From Rhizobium binae (GTDB taxonomy: Bacteria; Pseudomonadota; Alphaproteobacteria; Rhizobiales; Rhizobiaceae), in NCBI RefSeq assembly GCF_017357225.1, contig NZ_CP071609.1, forward strand, positions 190,753-254,752: DNA of 64,000 nucleotides, in the 5' to 3' direction. The translations under genes were made by a program, and so were the position numbers. The notes below the pieces were generated by a model. That model saw nothing but the letters and a program-made list of their open reading frames with translations. It was not told the DNA's origin and did no database searches. Shown piece by piece: positions 1-9,015 of the stretch; position 1 is the first letter of the stretch, and every line of letters begins with the position of its first letter.

Positions 1-18
1 GCATTTCCCGTTGAACAC

Positions 19-1266
19 GTGAAAGGCGCGCTCGTCACTGAGTGTGATTCGCCATTGCCGGTCAATCTCGTTCCTTCTTCACTTCCAAAGACGATGACCG
101 GATTGGTCTGCGTCGGTCCTTTCGGCATTCCACGTTTCTGGGCCACGATCTGGAGCGATGTCCTGAAGACGTCCTTAAGGCCGTCGACACGCCGCCAGCA
201 TCTTGCCGCTTTGGACCGGCTCTATGAAGCGGTTCAGCGCCAGCGTGGCAGCGACTGCCTCGATCGTCTGATCGCCGACGCCGATGCCAACGCGCTCGAA
301 GACTGCTTGATGGGCTTCCTAGCACAGCTCCGCAACGAGGCCGCCGTCGCTGGGGTCGATAAGACCTCCACCTGGAAGTCTGCCGTCAGCTTCGTGACCG
401 ATATGCTGCGAATTGCCGGAGATGCATCTGGTATTCGCGCTTCCGACATGGAGGCCAAGCTTCTCAGGCTCGACACGCTATATCGGCAACTCGCGCCGAA
501 CCCTAAGCCACCAGCTCCGCCGATCCGTGCGCTGCCACCGATTGTGGTCGAGGATTTGTACGAAATCTTCAATCCGGATTCGCCGCGCGATCCATTCAAG
601 ACAGAGGCCTTGCGCTGGCGGAACCTGCTGATCTTCATGCTGCTATTACGTCTGGGTTTACGTCGTGGCGAGGCGGCGCTCCTGCATACCAGCTCCTTCA
701 AGGAGGACTTCGATCCGGTTGGCGGAAAGACGGTTCATTGGCTGGATGTGGACGAAACTGACGATGATGACCCCCGCTACGAACGGCCCGGCCTCAAAAC
801 GGCGACGTCGCGTCGGCACCTTCCGCTGCCGCAGGAGATCGTTGGACTTGTTGTGCATTACAACAGCAATTACCGCGGTCGCGTGCATTATCCGCATCTC
901 TTGATATCGCAAAAAGCCCAGCCCCTGTCGTTGCGCTCCTTTGGGAAGATGTTCGACGTTGTAACCGCCTCGCTCTCGAGCGACGCCATAAACTCACTAA
1001 AGAAGCAAGGGCTAGATGGCGTTAGCTGTCACGACCTGAGACATACCGCGGCCACCGTACGCATGAAGCGCTATCAGGATTCCGGTCTTGATTTCGATAA
1101 GGCGCAGGAGAAGCTGCGAGTGTTCTTCGGCTGGTCGAAGACATCCAATATGCCCCGCCTCTATGCCAGGGCCTACTTCGAGACCAGTCTTGCGGAGGTC
1201 TGGGACGAGAAGTTCGACCACTTTGTCGACGCCCTGAGGCGCACCGTTCCGGAGGCAGTTCGTTGA
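19..1266 (+). CDS. Tyrosine recombinase 1 of a tandem trio
   Basis: Phage-integrase-family site-specific recombinase of about 415 aa. An N-terminal SAM-like DNA-binding region precedes the catalytic domain. Visible catalytic elements are Arg I in GLRRGEAALL (about residue 215), H-x-x-R in CHDLRHTAATV (H338, R341), a GWS motif near 372, and a candidate nucleophile Tyr at about 382-386 (LYARAYFE). The reading frame is open to base 1, so the GTG at 19 is only the first start inside the window and the true start may lie upstream. The TGA stop overlaps the TTG start of the next recombinase, indicating translational coupling. It is the only one of the three recombinases without an internal stop. 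Confidence 0.85.
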   Translation: MKGALVTECDSPLPVNLVPSSLPKTMTGLVCVGPFGIPRFWATIWSDVLKTSLRPSTRRQHLAALDRLYEAVQRQRGSDCLDRLIADADANALEDCLMGFLAQLRNEAAVAGVDKTSTWKSAVSFVTDMLRIAGDASGIRASDMEAKLLRLDTLYRQLAPNPKPPAPPIRALPPIVVEDLYEIFNPDSPRDPFKTEALRWRNLLIFMLLLRLGLRRGEAALLHTSSFKEDFDPVGGKTVHWLDVDETDDDDPRYERPGLKTATSRRHLPLPQEIVGLVVHYNSNYRGRVHYPHLLISQKAQPLSLRSFGKMFDVVTASLSSDAINSLKKQGLDGVSCHDLRHTAATVRMKRYQDSGLDFDKAQEKLRVFFGWSKTSNMPRLYARAYFETSLAEVWDEKFDHFVDALRRTVPEAVR

Positions 1267-2786
1267 GTTCCTTTGCGCTCGGATATGGTGTTTTGGCCGA
1301 AATCAACAGCTTATCTGCAAAGCTCCCGTCGCTTCCACCGATCATCCGGTACTTCGACGACTTTTACAATGAAACGCGATCCATCCGCCCCCAGGCCAAC
1401 GAAATCAGTCTTGAGTTGGATGGAGGCCGAAACTTCCTCGACTTCAACCAATTTGGGCCGGCAGCGCCAGTCGTGAAGCATGTCTTGGTAGACTGGTTGC
1501 TGCGGGTCGATCCCCATACGGTTGCGTCTTACTTTCGGCATGTTCGCAGTTACGTGCTAAGTCGAGGCTTAGGCTCCCTCACTTACCTTGTTGTGGCTCC
1601 CCCTTTCGATGCACGTGCTCACTGGAATACGTTCGTCCTCTCTGATGTCACCGCGGAGCAAAGTTGGGGACTACGGGCGCTGCTTCATTCGCTCTGTCGC
1701 CTCAACATCGGCCATTGGTCTCCTCCATTGGCCTCAATCATTCGCGGACTGAAAAGCCCTAAGGTCGACACTTACCGTGTCGTCCGCGCTGGCGACTGTT
1801 TCCTGCCACTCGATCAGCAGGCCATGATCATAAACCACATCGATGATATGCGAGCGACCCTGGCCGCCGATCCAGATGCAATGGATGGAACCGGGTTGCG
1901 CGACACCTGCATGCTGATCATGTCGTACCAGTATGCATTCCGACCTGGCCAGATTGCCCGCATCGAGACCGCCGACGTCCGGCTCTACTCGACGGGCGCG
2001 GTCCACGTCGCTGTCTCGCTGATCAAGCAAAAGGACAACAGCAAGCGTATCCGCGTCACCAGGCGGATCAAACGCGAATGGTGACCGCTGTTTAACGAGT
2101 TGGTGAAACGTCGGGAGAACGGCACGATGCAACCGGAGGAGGGGGTGCCCCCTCGCCTGCTCTTCGGCCTTACGCCACAAGGCGTCAGCCGCGCCATCAT
2201 GGAGCTGACCGGGGAGTTGACGGGCGAAGCCTGGTCGCCAACCGACCTGCGGCATACGGCAGCGCAGCGTCTCGCCGACGGCGGCATCTCGCATGTCGGA
2301 CTGACCGAGTTCTTAGGCCATACCAGCGACCGCATTGCCAACGTTTACTTCGACACCTCGCCCGCCCAGGCGCAGCGCATCAATGAGGCGCTGGCGATCT
2401 CGCCGATTTATTCAAACCTTGCCAAAATCGCCAAGACCAGGACCATAGACAAGGCGATGCTTCTCGGGCTGCCGTCAGATCAGCAGATCGGGGCTGTTCC
2501 CCACGGCATCCCCATTGCCGGGATCGGCGGCTGCAATCTCGGCCAGAGCTGCATCAAGAATCCGGTTCTGGCGTGTTACACCTGTTCGAGGTTCATGCCG
2601 CTTGGTGTGTCGGAAATCCATCAGGAGGTACTGGAGAGCTTGCGGCCCGTGGTGATGGAGTTCGCCGCCGCCTCCCGGTATAACCAGCAGTCCCCCGCCT
2701 ACGCGCAGCTCAAGACCACCCTCGACGCGGTGCGCCGGGTCGTCGAGGCGCTCAAATCCGACAGCATGGACGAGGAGCAACCGTGA
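1263..2786 (+). pseudogene. Tyrosine recombinase 2, interrupted by an in-frame TGA
   Basis: Second recombinase of the trio, 507 codons if read through. It starts at a TTG overlapping the stop of recombinase 1. The first part (to 2084) carries Arg I in QYAFRPGQIARIE and a Lys-rich beta-hairpin region. A single TGA at 2082-2084 interrupts it. The same frame then continues without further stops to 2786 and contains H-x-x-R (DLRHTAAQRL), the GHTSDR box and the candidate nucleophile in NVYFDTS. The stop follows a TGG codon and is followed by C. Without readthrough the product lacks the catalytic His/Arg/Tyr. This could be a nonsense mutation, usually TGG to TGA, or a leaky UGAC stop. The end overlaps the GTG start of recombinase 3. 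Confidence 0.8.
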
Positions 2787-5158
2787 ATCCGTTTTATGCG
2801 GAATACATCGCCACGGCCAAAGAGTTGGCGGATGCGCGCGGCCTCGTCTGGGACCTCGTCTGCGACGACGAGGGCAAGGTCAGCAAAGACACCCGCTGGG
2901 ATCTCACTGAACTCGTGGGCATGCTGCCGCCGCCTACTTACTGGTTGGGGCAGTTGGGCGTAGATCCGGTAGCAGTCGAGAAAATCAACGAGATCAGACA
3001 AGGGATGAGCCAGGGCCCTCTTGCCCTTGGGCCGATGCCGCAGCACTGGCGGGACCTATATCAAGCGGTCTTCGTTCATAAGCTGCTCGTCGGCAAGACC
3101 AAGCCGCAAAGTGCAGAGCTGATAGCGCACGGCATCAGGAGGCTCGCCCCAGCCGCTGACGGCGCTCCGCCTTGGGCGATTACCCCTGAGCAAATCCAGC
3201 TCGCCTACAATGCAGTCTTGCGTTCTGCAAGTTCCGGAAAGCTTGCTCTGGACTTCGTCACCATGGTGAAAACCATTCTCGACCGGCAGAAGCTCGCCGA
3301 CATCCCTGCCCTGGCTCGCTTTTGCATCCCATACCCCACCAACGAATCCCTTTCCGCCCAGCGCCAGGCGGAGACCCTTCGCAAGCGGCAGAATGCTCAT
3401 GGTGGAAAGGAGGGTCTCCGCCGCTCGCTCGCGACAAGGAAATCGGCGGCGAAGTTGCCGGAGGAACGTGCGTTCTGGGAATTGGCGCGGATCGTGTTCA
3501 CGGAAACCCCGCGCTCCTTCTCCGACGCGATCCGCTTTGCCGTGTTCAAGGTGCAGATCATCATGGGCTTCCGGATCGGCGAAGCTGTGCGCGTGCCCTT
3601 GGACTGGAAGCGATGACGCGAATATCTGGATGCCGATGGGCGACCGGCCGCAGACCGCGGCGGCTTCTCCCGCTCCCTGATGATCCGCCACTTCGCGGAA
3701 AAGCAGGACGAGGATGAGCGCGCTGAAGGCCTATCGTTTTATGAGAACACTCAGCATGTCCCGCCGATGTTTGAGGAGATCCTCATCGAGACGCTCGAGC
3801 ACATCGAAAGCATCACCGCACCGCTGCGCGAGCGGCTGAAACGACAGACCGAGACGAGGCGCATCTTTCCGGAATATCCCGAGGATGCGCTGATCCCCGC
3901 TTGGGAGATGTATGTCAGGATGACGGGCAATATCGCCTTCTCCGACCCAGACATCCCGGTGAGTTTGGTTCAGAATTATCGCGAAACCTACGGTGCTGAC
4001 GCCCTCGATAAGATCAGGCAGTACCAACTTGGTGGCTGCCATCGTATGCTTACCGGGTTTTGGGGGCGTGGTTCGCAACGAGGCATCCCGATAAGAAAAA
4101 CATGGGGCAAGCCCATTTACGATCGGGGCGTCGATCAGGACATTGATTGGCAGTCGGCCTACGTTCGCGTGGGAGATGTCGAGCGACATGTCTGGGAAAA
4201 TCGCACGACCAAGCTGTCGGACACGATGCCGACAACGATCACGGACGGTACCGTACTCTATCCGCATGAACTCATGTTGATCATGCCGGTCAGGAACGTG
4301 ATCGAAGGTCGCAACAACGGCATCCTCGACACAACCCTGTATTCCGCGATTGGCCGCATCGACAGGCACACCCTGATCCGCTCGACCAGCGGGAAGGGTA
4401 GCGGCGACACCCTGTTCGAGCGGTATGGAATGACCGAAGAAGATCGCGCTCTTCGTCTTACCCCGCACTCCCTGCGACACCTTCAGAACACCGAGCTATT
4501 CCGTCTCGGCGTGGCCGATACGATCATCACCAAGAAGTTCAACCGGCGCAGCGTCCAGCAAAGCTACGTCTATGACCATCGTAGTCTCGCGGAGGACCTC
4601 ACCGATATCGACCTTGCTCCGGAGGCGGAGGAGCGGCTCGGTGACAAACCTCTGCAGGTCTTCAGGCTGATCTCGGCCAACAAGGCGAGCGGTCATGTGG
4701 TCGAGGAGTTCCGCCGTGTCCAGCGCGAGTACGGCGAGGCGGCGGCCTTCGACTATCTCAATGCCGAGGCGGACGGGCTGCACGTCACGCCCTATGGCCT
4801 GTGCATCAACAGCTTCACCAGCGACCCCTGCCCCAAGCACCTCGAATGCTTCAACGGATGCCTCCACCTGGCGCGAACGGATGTCATCAGCGAGCAGGAA
4901 AACCTGCAGCGCATGCGAGACAAGTTTGCGAAGGTGATCATCACATTGGAAGCTCTGCCCGAGAACCAACGCAACGTGGGCTGGGCCAACCAGCTTACCC
5001 ACGCTCGTGTCCGGTACGAAAATATCGTCAAGGCGCTCGGCACGGACGCGGGAATGCAGGTGTTTCCGGACGGCATCGACCTGTCCGTGTCGGCCGAACG
5101 GAACGCTGGCACCACAATCATCGACACCATGAAGCGCTTGAGGGACCTCGATGATTGA
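2783..5158 (+). pseudogene. Large tyrosine recombinase 3, interrupted by an in-frame TGA
   Basis: Third and largest recombinase, 791 codons if read through, starting at a GTG that overlaps the stop of recombinase 2. The first 277 codons end just after Arg I (FRIGEAVRVPLDWKR) at TGA 3614-3616. The same frame then stays open to 5158. The second part has H-x-x-R (HSLRHLQNTELF), the candidate Tyr in QQSYVYDH, and a late Cys-rich patch (about 4795-4860, four Cys in a zinc-ribbon-like spacing). As in recombinase 2, the stop is UGA followed by C and lies between Arg I and the H-x-x-R box. Large C-terminally extended recombinases like this occur in multi-recombinase transposons of the Tn554 or recombinase-trio type. 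The exact family is not certain. Confidence 0.75.
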
Positions 5159-5606
5159 CAAGAGCCGGCTGCTTGAGGAAATCCTGGAGGCGATGGTCGC
5201 CGATGACGAGGACATCAGCGTACGTGCGGTGTGCGGGCGCAGCGATGGCGTCTTCAGGCATGCGACCGACATCACCCGCATTGAAAGCCGCCGCGGGATG
5301 GTCGAGGCAGCGATCAAAAAGCAGAAAGCGGTCCGCTCAGTCGTCGAGCGATCCAGCAAGAAGTCCCCTGCTGAGCTGGAAAGGCTCGCAGCGATGAAGA
5401 CCGCAGATATCGGTCAGTTGCAGACTGACAAGGAACTGCTGATTGCGTCGCATCGTGCCATGATCCTGGCCATCGCCGAAACGGGCGGCTTCCCGGCGTG
5501 GAAGCGGTTCTTCGAGGGATACCAGGCTGCCGTCGATCGGCTAGAAAAGATCGGCAGCCTTCCCGAGGCGAGCGTCATCAGCCTGTCGCCGCAGAGGGAC
5601 GCCTGA
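5151..5606 (+). CDS. Small helical protein of the recombinase module
   Basis: 151-aa protein whose ATG lies inside the end of recombinase 3 (8-bp overlap), so it is probably translated by coupling. The sequence is rich in charged and Ala residues and predicted mainly helical, with no signal peptide or membrane segment. No catalytic motif was seen. By position, directly after the recombinases, it could be an accessory DNA-binding or directionality protein, as TnpC is in Tn554-type elements. That role is inferred from context only; I do not recognise the family. Confidence 0.6.
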   Translation: MIDKSRLLEEILEAMVADDEDISVRAVCGRSDGVFRHATDITRIESRRGMVEAAIKKQKAVRSVVERSSKKSPAELERLAAMKTADIGQLQTDKELLIASHRAMILAIAETGGFPAWKRFFEGYQAAVDRLEKIGSLPEASVISLSPQRDA

Positions 5607-6013
5607 TGGCGCGAAGAACCGGCAAAAGCGGCGTCGAGATCGCCAAGGAGCATGTCGACGCTCTGATCGAGTACCTGGAACGGCACAAGGACGAGCCGCT
5701 TCCGAGATACGGTGTCGATCTGAACAAGAGCATCATCGCCAAGGAATGCGGCTTTGACCGGCAGGTCTTCCGCACCAATCCGCGTTGCGCCGAAATCCTG
5801 CGCGACGCCGACGACCGGGATCGCAAGGCGAGCCTGTCGCGGCTGGAGCAGGTCGAAGCTATCCGGGATATGAAGGCGAAGGCAGATGCCGGCCAGATGG
5901 CGCTCGAAGACGAAAACCTTCGACTGCTGGCCGAGAACGCCTCGCTTCGGCGAGAGCTCGAACGCCTGACAAGATTGAGCGCGGTGATCGCCGAGACTGG
6001 CAGGTTGCCGTGA
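5606..6013 (+). CDS. Small coiled-coil protein of the recombinase module
   Basis: 135-aa protein starting at the ATG at 5606, which shares one base with the preceding TGA. The N-terminal half has a helix-turn-helix-like stretch (KSIIAKECGFDRQVFRTN), and the C-terminal third is a leucine-rich coiled coil (EDENLRLLAENASLRREL). This resembles small accessory proteins that follow recombinases in TnpC-type or trio-type elements, which probably help DNA binding or recombinase assembly. All five genes from 19 to 6013 overlap, which argues for one polycistronic unit. Family assignment is tentative. Confidence 0.6.
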   Translation: MARRTGKSGVEIAKEHVDALIEYLERHKDEPLPRYGVDLNKSIIAKECGFDRQVFRTNPRCAEILRDADDRDRKASLSRLEQVEAIRDMKAKADAGQMALEDENLRLLAENASLRRELERLTRLSAVIAETGRLP

Positions 6014-6152
6014 TTGGGTTCTCGAAGTCTGGTCCTCGGAGCCGCGCCGTCGTGGCCCTGAAAAGCCGTGGGGGCCGGATCGCAGTGAGCGAGGCACAGG
6101 GACCCGCGACGGCACGGCGTGGGTGGCCGCAGTGAACGGAGAGCCGAACACC

Positions 6153-8186
6153 ATGGCAGGGGCCATTCAACGACGGGGCGGCTTCGAGGACCAGATACGG
6201 CCCCGGTCCTTGGTGAGCGTTCTGAGCAGTCGTCCTCCTGGGAGTTGGCCGTCACCTCGGTGCACACGAGCCGCTTCAGCGACCATGTGATCATCGGCCG
6301 CGACGAGAGCGGCAAGCTCCGTCGCGCACTCGCGCCGGCGAAAAGAACACCACGCGATCCGGCGATCGGTGAAACCTGGCGCGTGACTGGCGAGATGAGG
6401 CTGCATCCTGAATTTGGCCCGCAATTGCATGCGGTAGTGGCGCTCCCCCTGGTCACCAGTGGCCAGGCGATCATCCGCCATCTTGCCACAGACAAGCGCT
6501 TTCCTGGTATCGGTTGGGCGACGGCGAACAGACTTTGGGATGCGTTCGGCGACAGCCTCTATGATCGCATTCGCGATCGCGAGCCGCGGCCCTTGGCAGA
6601 CGTCGTCGGCGCCGAGCGCGCTGTCGCCATCGTCGACGGCTTCGGGATGCTTAGCGACGAGGCCGAAATCTTCCGCTGGCTCGATCGCTATGGCGTCGCG
6701 CCCCGTGTCGCCGGCGCGGCGGCCCGTGTCTGGGGTCTCGGTGCGATCGAGCGGATCAAAGCCGATCCATACACCATGACGCTGCTTGAGACGTGGCGCG
6801 ATGTTGATGCTCGAGCACTTCGTCTCGGCGTCGCCGTTGACGATCACAGGCGGCTTGCTGCAGCCGTCGAGGAGGCCCTCGCTATCAACTTCCGCGCTGG
6901 TCATATGGCCTGCCCTGCGCCGGTCCCAGCGGGAGGCGGTGTTCATGGCGACGTCCTGCGGTGTATGCGTCATCAGCGGCGGCGCCGGCACAGGCAAGAC
7001 CACCGTCGTACGGGCGATCCTCGCTGCACTGGAAGCGTTGCGCGACGATCTTCCGCTCGCCCACCGCGGCGGGATCGAGCACCTGCAGGTGGCCTTGGCA
7101 GGACGCGCTGTGCGACGGATCAGCGAGGCCACCGGCCGTCCGGCCTGCACCCTCTCCCGACTGGTGCATGACATCGAAAACGCCGGCCGTAAGATTCGTG
7201 GTGGGACGATTATATTCGACGAGGCCTCAATGTTGGATACGCCCTCGATCTATCGGGTGCTCGTGCAATTGCCGCCCGAGGTCGACCTGATCTTCATCGG
7301 CGATCCCGGCCAACTTCCGCCGATCGGGCCGGGCCTTCCGTTCCACACGATGGTCAAAACCCAAGGCATCCCTGCCGTCACTCTGGAAATCGTGCATCGG
7401 CAGGACGATGCTACCGGCATTCCAGCCATCGCCTCCTCCATCCGTCATGGCAAACCCGTGAACCTGCGGCGGTTCGATCCGAACGTCGCGCTCTCTCCGG
7501 GCGTTTATCTCTTTCCTGCCTCGAAGGAGGACATCGCGACCAAAGCGCTGGCCGCGTTCCGCGCCATGTGTGGCCCGGCACCTGCAAACGGCATGACTTC
7601 GGCACTGCACGAGCTCGACGTGCAGATGCTCACCCAGGTGAAAAACGGACCTGCCGGTTCGAAGGAACTGAACCGCGCCATCGAGACGGAATACATGGCC
7701 TGCCAGCCCAGGATCGAGGATTGGGGCTTGAGTGCGGGCTCCAGGATCATGTGGCTCAGGAACGACTACTCAAAGGCGCCGCGGCTCGATCCGGCGGGCA
7801 ATCCGGTGACCGACAAGGTCACGGGAGAGCCAATCTGCTCGGGGTTCATGAACGGCTCCCTCGGCGTGTTGAAGAAGCTCCATCCGAAAGGTGCCTGGGT
7901 CAGGTTCGACGACGGCGCCGAGGATGCAATCACTGCAGCTGATCTCGAAAAGCTGACACACGGCTGGGCGATCAGCGTGCATAAGGCGCAAGGCTCTGCC
8001 TTCCGCCGCGTCATCATTCCCGTCATTCGCTCCAGGCTACTTGACCGAACCATGCTTTACACCGCGATCACGCGGGCGATCGAGACCGTGGTGCTTGTCG
8101 GCGAGATCGATCACATCAATGAAATCGTCACCTCTGCACCGAGAAGCTTATCGCGCGTGACTGCGCTCCGTTTTGAGCTGGAATAA
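6153..8186 (+). pseudogene. RecD-type (RecD2-like) helicase gene, frameshifted
   Basis: SF1B helicase of the RecD2/TraA-like type broken by frame changes. The ATG at 6153 follows a GGAGAG site at 6138-6143 and opens frame 0. The conserved N-terminal region with helix-hairpin-helix-like sequence (about 6240-6900) is in frame 2. The motor domain (about 6920-8186) is again in frame 0. It carries Walker A GGAGTGKTT, a Walker B-like IIFDEASMLD, GDPGQLPPIG (motif III) and the late THGWAISVHKAQGSAF motif. At least one shift (about 6895-6925) is clear; a second near 6220 is likely if the start is 6153. Fewer residues than usual lie between the N-terminal region and Walker A, so a small deletion may accompany the shift. 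An intact protein would unwind DNA in the element's transfer or repair. Confidence 0.75.
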
Positions 8187-8341
8187 AGCAACAGGGTCGC
8201 AGTCCAGACGACGCAACACTGTTGGCAACCGTTGCGAAATCTTCGCCTGAGCGGAAGCAACAAATGCTGAAAAATCTGCATGCGACACCGTTCTTGAGCG
8301 ACGCGAAGCGACAGCCCCCTGAGCTGCAGGGCTAAGCTTCA

Positions 8342-8396
8342 CTCACTCACCCAGCTTCGCTTCCGAAAGGGCATTTTTTGGAACATGGCGGTCATT
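8342..8396 (+). repeat. 55-bp imperfect direct repeat, copy 1
   Basis: This 55-bp block matches 8570-8624 at 49 of 55 positions, including a perfect 17-base match ending GGCGGTCATT. Weaker similarity extends about 90 bases to the left (AGCAACAAA at 8256 against 8482), giving a repeat period of about 226-231 bp. Similarity stops sharply after GGTCATT in both copies. It lies directly downstream of the recombinase-helicase module, so it may be an element end or recombinase-binding region. Confidence 0.75.
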
Positions 8397-8569
8397 TTGG
8401 AAGTGTTGCGTTTCTGAACAAGCCGATCGCCTTCGAAGCCCCGTTCTTCCTGGCCCTGTAAGGATCGGGCGAAAGCGAAAAAGCAACAAACAGCCTATTT
8501 TCGATCCTGCAACAGCCAATCCTACGAGCGAGGTAGCCAAAGCATTGTCTTTCAAAGCAAATCTTTCTC

Positions 8570-8624
8570 TCACTCACCCAGCTTCACTGCCGAAACTGCA
8601 TTACTTGGAACATGGCGGTCATTC
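8570..8624 (+). repeat. 55-bp imperfect direct repeat, copy 2
   Basis: Second copy of the repeat at 8342-8396. The six mismatches cluster in the middle. The right boundary falls at the same base as in copy 1, as expected if both are right-hand ends of integrated elements or two core-type sites. Confidence 0.75.
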
Positions 8625-8735
8625 AAGGCGCGCCATGTTGATGATCTGCCCTGTGCATATTCCCTTCATCGGAAAGACGTCCTTGACAAAGTTTCGACCT
8701 GCTCAAATCATCTGTCGAAACGTGGAGGTTGCGAC

Positions 8736-8867
8736 ATGAACAAGCTTGCGCTTTGCAGCCTTTTGACGCTGACTGCGGGGTTGATCCTCGGGCTGAACTT
8801 GTGGCTCACAAACATGCTACATGACTTGCCATTAGAGGAGCCTATCGTTGTTTGGCCAGTCCGATAG
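8736..8867 (+). CDS. Small hydrophobic protein (43 aa)
   Basis: ATG at 8736 is preceded by GGAGGT at 8724-8729 with good spacing. The product has one strongly hydrophobic segment (about residues 4-27: LALCSLLTLTAGLILGLNLW) and a short acidic tail ending VVWPVR, so it is probably a single-span membrane peptide or a lipid-associated leader. A TTGACA box lies about 50 bases upstream. I do not recognise a family. Short length makes the call uncertain, but the strong ribosome-binding site supports it. Confidence 0.45.
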   Translation: MNKLALCSLLTLTAGLILGLNLWLTNMLHDLPLEEPIVVWPVR

Positions 8868-9015
8868 GATAGCGAGTTCTGCGGCCTCAAAACATTTTCG
8901 CTGGAAGCGAGCCTTCGCGTCAACGCCTCATACCGCGGCCGCCCGTGAAGCTCGGCGTGAAGTCAGCACTTGGCGCGGAATGCAACTCTTTTATCAGCAT
9001 GCGCGATCCCGTGAC

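Larger units (their letters stand above)
8187..8735. other. Non-coding stretch after the helicase gene
   Basis: 549 bases without a convincing gene. It contains the diverged tandem repeats (8250-8396 and 8476-8624). It also has a possible sigma70-like -35 box TTGACA at 8683-8688, placed to serve the small gene at 8736, with only a weak -10 box 17 bases downstream. No further structure was seen. Confidence 0.5.

Noticed and set aside
62..1345. Several minus-strand open frames under the first recombinase
   Set aside because: They are shadows of a GC-rich plus-strand gene; none has conserved motifs or a ribosome-binding site.
2082..3616. In-frame TGA codons read as selenocysteine
   Set aside because: The sites do not align with a redox-active position, no SECIS-like hairpin is evident right after them, and tyrosine recombinases are not selenoproteins.
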